Of a stretch of DNA of 7,388 nucleotides, positions 1 to 7,304 are shown one piece after another. Each line of letters starts with the position of its first letter. Within the stretch, counting starts at the first letter, position 1. Position numbers and translations under genes: made by a program. A model generated the notes under the pieces. That model did not search any database. It was not told where the DNA came from and saw nothing but the letters and a program-made list of their open reading frames with translations. Source of the DNA: Sphingomonas sp. UBA1000 (GTDB lineage Bacteria > Pseudomonadota > Alphaproteobacteria > Sphingomonadales > Sphingomonadaceae); contig DBAW01000124.1 of the NCBI GenBank assembly GCA_002291855.1, positions 1-7,388 of the forward strand, in the 5' to 3' direction.

Positions 1-1386
1 AAAGCGCGGCGGCGGCTGGGTGGAATGGCGTTCGGCATGCGCGGCCTTGCGCGCCGGCGCGTCGCCCTGCGCCATGCGCGGCAGGCGGCCATCCTCGTCA
101 TCGCCATCGGCGTTGCCGGGTGTGGCGATATTCTGGTCGTCGCGCCCTTCCTCGTAAAGGGCGAGATAGCCGGGGAACAGCACCACCTGCCCGGTCGCGC
201 GCAGCGCAGTGCGGCCGGTGCCGTCCTCCAGCTCGACGGTCGTGCGTTCCAGCCGGGCCGAGGCCATCTGGCTGGCCAGCGCACGCTTGAAGATCAGCTC
301 ATAGAGCCGCGCATGATCACCCGATCCGGCACGGTCGCGGGAAAAATCGGTCGGCCGGATCGCCTCATGGGCTTCCTGCGCATTCTTGGCCTTGGTCTGA
401 TACTGGCGCGGCTTGTCGGGCACGAACGCGCCATCATAGCGATTGGCGATGGCGGCACGCGCAGCGGAGATGGCGCTGGCATCCATCTGCACGCCGTCGG
501 TGCGCATATAGGTGATCGCCCCGTCCTCGTACAGCGCCTGGGCGATGCGCATCGTGTGGCTGGCCGAAAAGCCGAGCTTGCGCGCCGCTTCCTGCTGGAG
601 GGTCGAGGTCGTGAAGGGCGGCGGCGGATTGCGGGTCAGCGGCTTGGTCTCGACGCTTGCAACCGCGAAACGCCCGGCCTCGACCGTGCGGCGCGCCTCT
701 TCGGCTGCGGCTTCGGTCGCGATCGACAGCCGGTCGAGCTTTTCCCCCTTCAGCCGGACCAGCCGGGCGATGAACGGCGTGCCGTCCTGCTCCATCTGGG
801 CGGTGATCGACCAATATTCCTGGGCGCGGAATGCCTCGATCTCGCGTTCGCGGTCGACGACCAGCCGGAGCGCGACCGACTGGACGCGCCCGGCCGATTT
901 CGCGCCCGGAAGCTTGCGCCACAGGATCGGCGACAGGGTGAAGCCGACCAGATAGTCGAGCGCGCGGCGCGCCCGATAGGCATCGATCAGATCCTCGTCG
1001 AGCGCGCGCGGCCGCGCCATCGCCTCGGTGACCGCCGCCTTGGTGATCGCGTTGAAGGTCACGCGCTCGACCTGCGCGGGCAGCGCCTTTTTCTGGCGCA
1101 GCACTTCCTGCACATGCCAGCTGATCGCCTCCCCCTCGCGATCAGGGTCGGTCGCGAGGATCAGGCGGTCGGCCCCGCGTGCCTCGTCGGCGATTGCCTT
1201 GAGCTGGCGCGCCTTGTCGCCATAAACCTCCCATTCCATCGCAAAGCCGTCATCCGGATCGACCGATCCGTCCTTGGGCGGCAGGTCGCGGATATGGCCA
1301 TAGGAAGCGAGCACCCGGAAATCGCGGCCCAGATATTTCTCGATGGTCTTCGCCTTGGCGGGCGATTCGACGATGACAAGCTGCAT
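1..1386 (-). CDS. topA: DNA topoisomerase I, N-terminal part (runs off left edge)
   Basis: Type IA topoisomerase, which relaxes negative supercoils by nicking one strand and passing the other through. The minus-strand frame gives 462 residues from ATG 1384-1386 and is still open at base 1, so the C-terminal part, including any zinc-ribbon repeats, lies outside the window. The TOPRIM domain occupies about residues 1-115: it opens MQLVIVESPAKAKTIEKYLG with the conserved Glu7, and the metal-binding motif DPDREGEA has Asp80, Asp82 and Glu84. The catalytic motif ITYMRTDG follows, with the DNA-linking tyrosine at Tyr293. Other family hallmarks are SAGRVQSVALRLVVDRE and EAHEAIRPTD. The usual Ser after MRTD is Gly here. 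No strong Shine-Dalgarno precedes the start (only GAACGGACCAAT), but the conserved N-terminus fixes it. The next gene upstream, encoding a DUF481 protein, is divergent. The identification is secure. Confidence 0.97.
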   Translation of the reverse strand, partial: MQLVIVESPAKAKTIEKYLGRDFRVLASYGHIRDLPPKDGSVDPDDGFAMEWEVYGDKARQLKAIADEARGADRLILATDPDREGEAISWHVQEVLRQKKALPAQVERVTFNAITKAAVTEAMARPRALDEDLIDAYRARRALDYLVGFTLSPILWRKLPGAKSAGRVQSVALRLVVDREREIEAFRAQEYWSITAQMEQDGTPFIARLVRLKGEKLDRLSIATEAAAEEARRTVEAGRFAVASVETKPLTRNPPPPFTTSTLQQEAARKLGFSASHTMRIAQALYEDGAITYMRTDGVQMDASAISAARAAIANRYDGAFVPDKPRQYQTKAKNAQEAHEAIRPTDFSRDRAGSGDHARLYELIFKRALASQMASARLERTTVELEDGTGRTALRATGQVVLFPGYLALYEEGRDDQNIATPGNADGDDEDGRLPRMAQGDAPARKAAHAERHSTQPPPRF

Positions 1387-1497
1387 ATTGGTCCGTTCAG
1401 GCCTTTCCCACGCACGCGCGAGGGTGGAGAGCGAGGGGCGCATGCGTCAAGCCGCAAGCTGCTGGCACACGACGCCGCGCCTCGCTACACCATCGCC
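1387..1497. promoter_or_regulatory. Divergent spacer between topA and the DUF481 gene
   Basis: These 111 bp separate two divergently oriented genes, so the promoters for both should lie here or just inside the coding regions. I see no convincing -35/-10 pair and no strong Shine-Dalgarno for either gene. All three plus-strand frames were read for a signal peptide that could be joined to the DUF481 protein. None gives a basic start followed by a hydrophobic core. Confidence 0.35.
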
Positions 1498-2427
1498 ATG
1501 TTCGATCAAGCGCCTCCGGTGCCGCCGGCACTGTCCGCCCCCGCGCCCGCCGCTGCCGAACCCGGCCAGAACGCGGTGCCGCCGGACCTGAAAGCGGTGA
1601 TCGACGCGGCGATCGCGGCGGGCGACGAGGCGGTGGTCGACCGGCTGTTCGGCTATGCGCGGACGGCGCAGCCCGATGCCGCCGCCGCGCTCGATGCCCT
1701 GCAGGCCGCCCATGCCGCGCAGCGCGAGGCGGTGCGGCTGGCGGCGGCACAGGCCGACCAGCAGCGCCGCGCGGCCGCCGGCCCGCTCGACAATTGGACC
1801 GGCAAGATCGAGTTCGGCGCCAGCCGCGCGACCGGCCCGGTGTCGAGCCTTGGCCTTGTCGCCTCGATCGATGCCGAGCGCGCCGGGGTGAACTGGACCC
1901 ACAGGCTGAGCGCGCGTGCCGAAGTGCAGGATGCCGAAGGGGTGAATGCGGTCGAACGGATCATCGCATCCTGGCAGCCGCGCCGAACCATCGACAAGCG
2001 CGGCTATCTGTTCGGGCTGGGGCTGTACGAACGCGATCCGGGCCTTGGCTATGAACAGCGCGTGACCACCGGGGCCGGCGCGGGCTGGGCGCTCAATCGC
2101 GGCGACCGGCTGAAGGTCGCGCTCGAAGGCGGGCCGGCGCTGCGCGTGACCGACACCGGCACCGCGGTCCGCGAACGTCTGGCCGGGCGCGGCTCGCTCG
2201 ATCTCGACTGGACGATCAATCCCCGGCTCGATTTCTCGCAACGGGCGTCGATCTATTACGAACAGGGCACGTCGAGCGGGGTGCTGACCTCGGCGCTCAA
2301 CAGCAAGGTGTCGGAACGGCTGAACCTGCGCCTGTCCTATGAATACCGGATCGAGGAAGATCGGGAACGTGCGATCAGCGCCTCGGGCACGGTCAGCCGC
2401 GCCAGCATCGTCTACCGGCTGCAATAA
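1498..2427 (+). CDS. DUF481 family outer-membrane-type protein lacking a visible signal peptide
   Basis: The product is 309 residues from ATG 1498. Residues 1-30 are rich in Pro and Ala. Residues 31-95 are alpha-helical in character (LKAVIDAAIAAGDEAVVDRL, then an Ala/Gln-rich stretch). From about residue 98 (DNWTGKIEFGASRATG) to the end, alternating beta strands such as WTHRLSARAEVQ, YLFGLGLYERD, GPALRVT and LNLRLSYEYRIEED fit a DUF481 barrel, the family of putative salt-induced outer membrane proteins. The family role is poorly defined. Two things are odd. No hydrophobic signal peptide is present at the N-terminus, and the chain ends VYRLQ, without the terminal Phe or Trp common in barrels recognised by BAM. 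The open frame continues upstream, but that stretch is antisense to topA. ATG 1498 is the first plausible start after topA ends, and it has no clear Shine-Dalgarno. The family call is firm; the start and the localisation are uncertain. Confidence 0.82.
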   Translation: MFDQAPPVPPALSAPAPAAAEPGQNAVPPDLKAVIDAAIAAGDEAVVDRLFGYARTAQPDAAAALDALQAAHAAQREAVRLAAAQADQQRRAAAGPLDNWTGKIEFGASRATGPVSSLGLVASIDAERAGVNWTHRLSARAEVQDAEGVNAVERIIASWQPRRTIDKRGYLFGLGLYERDPGLGYEQRVTTGAGAGWALNRGDRLKVALEGGPALRVTDTGTAVRERLAGRGSLDLDWTINPRLDFSQRASIYYEQGTSSGVLTSALNSKVSERLNLRLSYEYRIEEDRERAISASGTVSRASIVYRLQ

Positions 2428-2440
2428 CTGCGCTGCGGCC

Positions 2441-2474
2441 CCGCCCGTCACCTTGAACCGGGCGGCATGCCGCC
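2441..2474 (+). terminator. Possible termination hairpins after the DUF481 gene (weak)
   Basis: Two overlapping and mutually exclusive structures start 14 bases after the DUF481 stop. One is CCGCCCG (2441-2447) pairing with CGGGCGG (2459-2465) over an 11-base loop. The other is the palindrome GGCGGCATGCCGCC (2461-2474). No T-tract follows on the plus strand (TATCTCAG), so intrinsic termination is doubtful. Rho-dependent termination or a plain GC-rich spacer are equally possible. Confidence 0.3.
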
Positions 2475-2614
2475 TATCTCAGATCAGCTTCGAAACGCCT
2501 GCGACCGCGCCCGGGCGCGATCATCCGCCGCCTGCCGGGACGCAGACGGGCGGCGCGGCTTCCCCTCCCTGGCCGCGCCGCCGAAGCGCCTCCGTGCGAG
2601 GGTCCGGCTCCGGC

Positions 2615-2652
2615 AAAGAAAGAGGCCGCCCCCCGTGTGGCGGAGAGCGGCC
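2615..2652 (-). terminator. Rho-independent terminator, minus strand
   Basis: Read on the minus strand, GGCCGC (2647-2652) pairs perfectly with GCGGCC (2624-2629). CTCC/GGGG-type pairing extends the stem inwards, and TCTTTCTTT (2615-2623) follows at once. The form is canonical and works in this direction only, because the plus strand has no T-tract after the stem. It would end transcripts coming from the aldehyde dehydrogenase gene, whose stop lies about 150 bp upstream, or a separate short RNA starting in the gap. Confidence 0.75.
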
Positions 2653-2662
2653 CAGACCGAAG

Positions 2663-2683
2663 ATCGGGAGTGTCCATCCCGAT
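2663..2683 (-). other. Perfect 7-bp stem-loop next to the terminator
   Basis: On the minus strand ATCGGGA pairs with TCCCGAT across the seven-base loop TGGACAC. It lies ten bases before the terminator hairpin. The pair of hairpins therefore looks like a compact two-stem RNA with a Rho-independent end. Function is unknown; it may simply be part of the aldehyde dehydrogenase 3' UTR. Confidence 0.5.
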
Positions 2684-2749
2684 GCGTCACAACTAACAGC
2701 GTTGTCACCAAACGGAAACAGCGCCGATGGCAGGGATTTGACGCCCCCT

Positions 2750-2776
2750 GTGCCGGCGCGGGACAGCGACCGGCAC
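2750..2776 (-). other. Perfect 7-bp stem-loop just after the aldehyde dehydrogenase stop
   Basis: GTGCCGG (2750-2756) and CCGGCAC (2770-2776) are exact inverted repeats around a 13-base loop, beginning 24 bases downstream of the aldehyde dehydrogenase stop. No T-tract follows on the minus strand, so this is not an intrinsic terminator on its own. It may stabilise the 3' end of the message. Confidence 0.45.
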
Positions 2777-2800
2777 GAAGGGACGCTCATCGGGGTTGGA

Positions 2801-4225
<1,425 letters not shown>

Positions 4226-4232
4226 CGCGCGC

Positions 4233-4238
4233 TCTCCT
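4233..4238 (-). promoter_or_regulatory. Shine-Dalgarno of the aldehyde dehydrogenase gene
   Basis: On the minus strand AGGAGA lies seven bases before ATG 4223-4225. It decides between this start and an in-frame ATG at 4303 that has no comparable site. The next codon is also ATG; initiation there would remove one residue only. Confidence 0.8.
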
Positions 4239-4354
4239 GATTCTGCCTGGCTGTTCTTGTGCAGCCCCAGTGTGCGTTTTTGTTCGCAACTGGCAAGCCG
4301 CATGTCGCGGCGGCAGATCAGCCCCGCCGCGCTTGGCGGAGATCGGGCGACACG

Positions 4355-4384
4355 AAAAAGGCCCGGGCGCAGGGCACCCGGGCC
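4355..4384 (-). terminator. Strong Rho-independent terminator, minus strand
   Basis: On the minus strand GGCCCGGG (4377-4384) pairs perfectly with CCCGGGCC (4360-4367) over a nine-base loop, followed immediately by TTTTT (4355-4359). It lies about 135 bp after the stop of the small TPR gene and about 130 bp before the aldehyde dehydrogenase start. It should separate the two into different transcription units. Confidence 0.88.
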
Positions 4385-4419
4385 GTTCGGCCTGCGGCGT
4401 GAAGAAGGTGCGCGCGGTT

Positions 4420-4458
4420 TGGAGCGGCCGAGCCGGTTGCATCGGATCGGCCGCTCCA
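4420..4458. repeat. Long inverted repeat, 12-bp perfect stem
   Basis: TGGAGCGGCCGA (4420-4431) and TCGGCCGCTCCA (4447-4458) are exact reverse complements around a 15-base centre. The centre can add a CCG/CGG stem (4433-4435 with 4443-4445), leaving a seven-base loop. This is the most stable structure in the spacer. Neither strand has a clean T-tract directly after it, although AGGCCTTTGATTT follows on the plus strand. It could be a bidirectional transcription barrier, an RNA-stabilising hairpin, or part of a small RNA ending at the terminator at 4355. Confidence 0.6.
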
Positions 4459-4487
4459 GGCCTTTGATTTATCGCATTTTCCGAGTC

Positions 4488-4507
4488 GCCGGGTGATTTA
4501 ACCCGGC
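4488..4507. repeat. Perfect 7-bp inverted repeat after the TPR gene
   Basis: GCCGGGT (4488-4494) and ACCCGGC (4501-4507) flank the AT-only part of a six-base loop (GATTTA). It starts 12 bases beyond the TPR-gene stop on the minus strand. No T-tract follows on that strand, so by itself it is not an intrinsic terminator. Confidence 0.5.
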
Positions 4508-4519
4508 TTGAAATTGCTC

Positions 4520-4915
4520 TTAGCGCGCGGCGATGGACCGGGTGCGGTCAAGCCCGCGCTGCGCCAGATCATGCGACCAAACCGGGCGGCTGGACGCCGT
4601 CGCCATCAGCGCGTTTTCGGCCCCCAGCACCTGCCGGTACAGGGCCTCGGCCTGATCTGCGCGGCCGGTGCGGGTGTAGACATGGGCGAGGTTGAGCAGC
4701 ACCGCCGGCTCGTTCGGCTCGGCAACGCGCTGCGCCACCAGCCGCGCCTCGGCCGCGGTCAGATCCTCGCGCTGGATGGCGTTGAAGCCATAACGCTGCT
4801 CCTGCGTCGGCTGGGGCGGCGGCACCTGCATCTGCAACTGGGCGGATGCGGCGGTGGCCGACAGCGCCGCGCCGACCAGCGCGACCGTGACGGGGACAAG
4901 GAATGATCCGCGCAT
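4520..4915 (-). CDS. Small exported protein with a TPR-like segment
   Basis: I do not recognise a named family. From the second of two adjacent ATG codons it encodes 131 residues. Residues 1-25 form a typical Sec signal peptide: Arg near the start, the hydrophobic run FLVPVTVALVGAAL, then ATAASA before a likely cut at ASA|Q. The mature protein begins with a Gln/Pro-rich linker (QLQMQVPPPQPTQEQ). Residues 67-101 (EPNEPAVLLNLAHVYTRTGR and following ADQAEALYRQVL) have the spacing of one tetratricopeptide repeat: small residues at the helix A/B contact, Tyr in helix B, and Ala-Leu-Tyr at the end. One repeat suggests a small periplasmic or envelope adaptor. The gene has its own Shine-Dalgarno, a possible operator upstream and a strong terminator downstream, so it looks monocistronic. 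The export call is firm; the function is unknown. Confidence 0.85.
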   Translation of the reverse strand: MRGSFLVPVTVALVGAALSATAASAQLQMQVPPPQPTQEQRYGFNAIQREDLTAAEARLVAQRVAEPNEPAVLLNLAHVYTRTGRADQAEALYRQVLGAENALMATASSRPVWSHDLAQRGLDRTRSIAAR

Positions 4916-4921
4916 CATCGA

Positions 4922-4926
4922 CTCCT
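4922..4926 (-). promoter_or_regulatory. Shine-Dalgarno of the TPR gene, deciding its start
   Basis: Minus-strand AGGAG, within GAGAGGAG, lies three bases before ATG 4916-4918 and six before ATG 4913-4915. The longer spacing is the better fit, so the second ATG is preferred. The choice changes one residue only. Confidence 0.7.
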
Positions 4927-4964
4927 CTCAACATGACTCTTTGTTGAAAGGACGATGACAGTCT

Positions 4965-4980
4965 TGTGACACATGTCAAA
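4965..4980. promoter_or_regulatory. CRP/FNR-like palindrome overlapping a TTGACA box
   Basis: TGTGACACATGTCAAA reads TGTGA-N6-TCAAA, against the CRP-type consensus TGTGA-N6-TCACA. Its centre is a perfect inverted repeat, TGACA-CA-TGTCA (4967-4978). On the minus strand the same bases include a perfect TTGACA (4974-4979), about 60 bp before the TPR start, but I find no good -10 box at 16-18 bp. A further TGACA direct repeat lies at 4956-4960. A regulator binding here would overlap the -35 element and probably repress. The presence of the motif is certain; its use is inferred. Confidence 0.4.
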
Positions 4981-5003
4981 AGGAATTTTCGGACTACCGC
5001 CTA

Positions 5004-7298
5004 TCACCTTGATTTATGGCGTATGTTTTTCGGGCGCCCGCGCCGGTGAATGACACGGGGCCGGCCGCCGCGCACCGGGAACGGCCCGTCGTCGACCGCA
5101 TCGGGCAGAGCGAAGCGCAATGCGCCGCTGACCGGGTTCGCCTCGGCCAGCCGCAGTTGCAGCCGCTGGCCGGGGGCATAGACGGTGCCGCTGTGCTCCC
5201 CGGTCAGCGTCTGCCGGCCCTCGTCATGGTGGAAATATTCCGCCCCCAGCGTGGATACGGGCACCAGCCCGTCGCCGCCCAGCCCTTCGACCGTCGCGAA
5301 AAAGCCGAACGACTGCACACCGGTGATGCGCGCGGCGACCAGTTCGCCGACATGATCGGCCAGATAGGCGGCGACATAGCGGTCGATGGTCTCGCGCTCC
5401 GCCTCCATCGCCCGCCGTTCGAGCTGGCTGATCGTCTCGCCGATCCGCTCCATCGCCTCGGCATCGGCGGCGCTCAGCCGCGTCTGGTCGGTCGCCGGGG
5501 TCAGGCCGTGCGCGCCGACCAGCGCGCGATGGACGATCAGATCGGCATAGCGGCGAATGGGGCTGGTGAAATGCGCATAGGAGGCGAGCGACAGGCCGAA
5601 ATGGCCGGCATTGACCGGCGCGTAATAGGCCTGGGTCTGGGTGCGCAGAATCTGTTCCATCACCTGCGGCCGGTGATCGGCATCGCCCACCCGCGCGATC
5701 AGCCGGTTGAAGGTCGCGGGCCTGACCACCTGACCCAGCGCGAACTCCAGCTCGAAGCTTTTCAGATATTCCTTGAGCGCGACCAGTTTCTCGCGCGAGG
5801 GCGGTTCGTGGACGCGGTACATCACCGGCGCCTTGCGGTCTTCGAGCGCGCGGGCCGCCGCGACATTGGCGGCGATCATGAAATCCTCGATCAGCCGGTG
5901 CGCGTCGAGCCGGTCGCGCGGCGCGACCGACAGGATGCGCCCGGTTTCATCGAGCACCACACGCCGCTCGGGCAGATCAAGGTCGAGCGGCTCGCGCGCG
6001 TCGCGCGCCTTGGCAAGCGCCGCCCAGCAGCCCCAGAGCGGGCGCAGCGCCTGATCGACCAGCGCGGGCGGCACCGGCCCCGCCCCCTCCCCGCGCTCGA
6101 CGCCGTCGATCGCCGCCTGCGCATCCTCATAGGCGATATTGGCGGCGATCCGCACGACCGCGCGGGCAAAGCGCCAGCCGGTCATCCGCCCGGCGCGGTC
6201 GAAGGTCAGGTGGCAGGCCAGCGCCGCGCGGTCGGCCCCGGCCTTGAGCGAACAGATATCGGCCGACAGGCTTTCGGGCAGCATCGGCACCACCCGGTCG
6301 GGGAAATAGACGCTGTTGCCGCGCCGCCGCGCCTCGCGGTCGAGCGCGGAGCCGGGGCGGACATAGAAGCTGACATCGGCGATGGCGACGATCGCGCGCC
6401 AGCCGCTCTCGGTTTCCTCGGCCCATACCGCATCGTCATGGTCGCGGGCATCGGCCGGATCGATGGCGACGATCGGCAAATGGCGCAGATCCTCGCGTTC
6501 GCCCAGATCCATCCGCGCCACCCGCTCCGCCTCCGCCAGCGCCTCGTCGGCAAAGCGGTCGGGAATGCCGTGGCGGTGGATCGCGACCAGCGAGAAGCTG
6601 CGCGGCTGGAACGGATCGCCCAGCCGTTCGACGACGCGCGCGGTGATGCGCGGCGGCCGGCCGGTCTTTTCAGCCAGCACCAGATCGCCCGGCTCGGCAT
6701 TGCCGGCATCGGACACTGGCAGCTCGCGCCGTTCGCGCTTTTCCACGCCCCGCAGCCACAAGCGCTCGCCCTCGCGGTGCAGCACGCCGAGCAATTGTTC
6801 GGAGCCGCGCGCCAGCGTTTTCATCGGATGGGCGATCCAGCCGCGCCCGGCCTCCTCGGTGCGCGCCAGCACCCGGTCGCCGGGTGCCACCGCCGATTGC
6901 CGCCGGCGTTCGCGCAGGCGCAGGCGCGGCGGCGGGGTGGCCGCTTCCCAGCGTTCGGGCACCGCCCAGGCCTGGCCGTCCTCATCGACATCGACGACGC
7001 GCAGCACCGTCACCTTGGGCACGCCGCCCATTTTGTGAAACGCGCGGCCGGGGGCGCTGTCGATCAGCCCTTCATCGGCCATGTCCTTGAGCAGCGCCTT
7101 GAGCGCGATCTTGTCCGCGCCCGACAGGCCAAAGGCGCGGGCGATTTCGCGCTTGCCCGCCGGCGTGTCGGACCGGGTGATGAAATCAAGGATCTGTTCG
7201 CGCGTCGGCAGGCCGGGCACGGGCTTGCGGCCGCGCCTGGGCGCAGCGCGGCTGGTGTCGGAGCGGGCGGATGCGGAGCGTTCGGGGGATCGGGCCAT
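5004..7298 (-). CDS. rnr: Ribonuclease R (3'-5' exoribonuclease, RNB family)
   Basis: Processive 3'-to-5' hydrolytic exonuclease that degrades structured RNA, including rRNA, mRNA fragments and tmRNA-tagged messages. The 764 residues, from ATG 7296-7298, match a normal RNase R. Domains in order: a basic N-terminal tail; a winged-helix region at about 28-85 (LPTREQILDFITRSDTPAGK onwards); cold-shock/OB segments at about 90-240; the RNB catalytic domain from about 265, with IDPADARDHDDAVW holding the four metal-binding carboxylates Asp280, Asp286, Asp288 and Asp289; the signature HFTSPIRRYADLIVHR at 576-591; an S1 domain at about 651-731 (GELVAARITGVQSFGFFATV); and a short Arg/Lys-rich tail ending RPKNIRHKSR. 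His sits where Phe is common in DARDFDD, but no catalytic acid is lost. The frame is open a further 20 codons to a GTG at 7358; that Pro/Gly-rich stretch looks non-coding. Two stops follow in tandem (TGA TAG). Confidence 0.96.
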   Translation of the reverse strand: MARSPERSASARSDTSRAAPRRGRKPVPGLPTREQILDFITRSDTPAGKREIARAFGLSGADKIALKALLKDMADEGLIDSAPGRAFHKMGGVPKVTVLRVVDVDEDGQAWAVPERWEAATPPPRLRLRERRRQSAVAPGDRVLARTEEAGRGWIAHPMKTLARGSEQLLGVLHREGERLWLRGVEKRERRELPVSDAGNAEPGDLVLAEKTGRPPRITARVVERLGDPFQPRSFSLVAIHRHGIPDRFADEALAEAERVARMDLGEREDLRHLPIVAIDPADARDHDDAVWAEETESGWRAIVAIADVSFYVRPGSALDREARRRGNSVYFPDRVVPMLPESLSADICSLKAGADRAALACHLTFDRAGRMTGWRFARAVVRIAANIAYEDAQAAIDGVERGEGAGPVPPALVDQALRPLWGCWAALAKARDAREPLDLDLPERRVVLDETGRILSVAPRDRLDAHRLIEDFMIAANVAAARALEDRKAPVMYRVHEPPSREKLVALKEYLKSFELEFALGQVVRPATFNRLIARVGDADHRPQVMEQILRTQTQAYYAPVNAGHFGLSLASYAHFTSPIRRYADLIVHRALVGAHGLTPATDQTRLSAADAEAMERIGETISQLERRAMEAERETIDRYVAAYLADHVGELVAARITGVQSFGFFATVEGLGGDGLVPVSTLGAEYFHHDEGRQTLTGEHSGTVYAPGQRLQLRLAEANPVSGALRFALPDAVDDGPFPVRGGRPRVIHRRGRPKNIRHKSR

Positions 7299-7304
7299 GG
7301 CCCG
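7291..7304. promoter_or_regulatory. 14-bp palindrome centred on the rnr start codon
   Basis: CGGGCCATGGCCCG is its own reverse complement and contains the rnr ATG in its centre. In the message it could fold as a five-base-pair GC stem with the AUG in a four-base loop. A second perfect palindrome, GGTCTAGACC, adjoins it at 7304-7313. No clear Shine-Dalgarno is visible upstream. It may limit initiation, but it could also be chance in GC-rich DNA. Confidence 0.3.

Larger units (their letters stand above)
2428..2800. other. 373-bp gap without a gene, between convergent genes
   Basis: I see no credible gene here; the short open frames have no family resemblance and no ribosome binding site. The stretch instead holds several inverted repeats: overlapping stems just after the DUF481 stop, a perfect 14-bp palindrome at 2506-2519 (CGCGCCCGGGCGCG), a minus-strand intrinsic terminator at 2615-2652, a 7-bp stem-loop at 2663-2683 and another at 2750-2776. 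The flanking genes converge, so their 3' ends share this region. The terminator lies about 150 bp beyond the aldehyde dehydrogenase stop, which would give a long 3' UTR or leave room for a small RNA. Confidence 0.7.

Noticed and set aside
25..1497. Long plus-strand open frame continuous with the DUF481 gene, implying an 800-residue fusion
   Set aside because: This stretch is antisense to topA, whose TOPRIM and catalytic-Tyr motifs are unmistakable. The plus-strand translation is Arg/Gly-rich with no family features, as expected for the shadow of a high-GC gene.
1447..2451. 334-codon minus-strand open frame opposite the DUF481 gene
   Set aside because: It is Arg/Gly/His-rich, has no domain-like pattern, and covers a gene whose plus-strand beta-strand pattern is convincing.
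4226..4303. 26-residue N-terminal extension of the aldehyde dehydrogenase
   Set aside because: The internal ATG has a well-spaced AGGAGA and begins the conserved family N-terminus. The extension has no similarity to the family and would overlap the likely promoter region.
4981..5003. Possible ECF (EcfG-type) promoter, from GGAAT near the rnr stop
   Set aside because: The bases read GGAATTTTC and not GGAAC, and no GTT box lies at the expected spacing.
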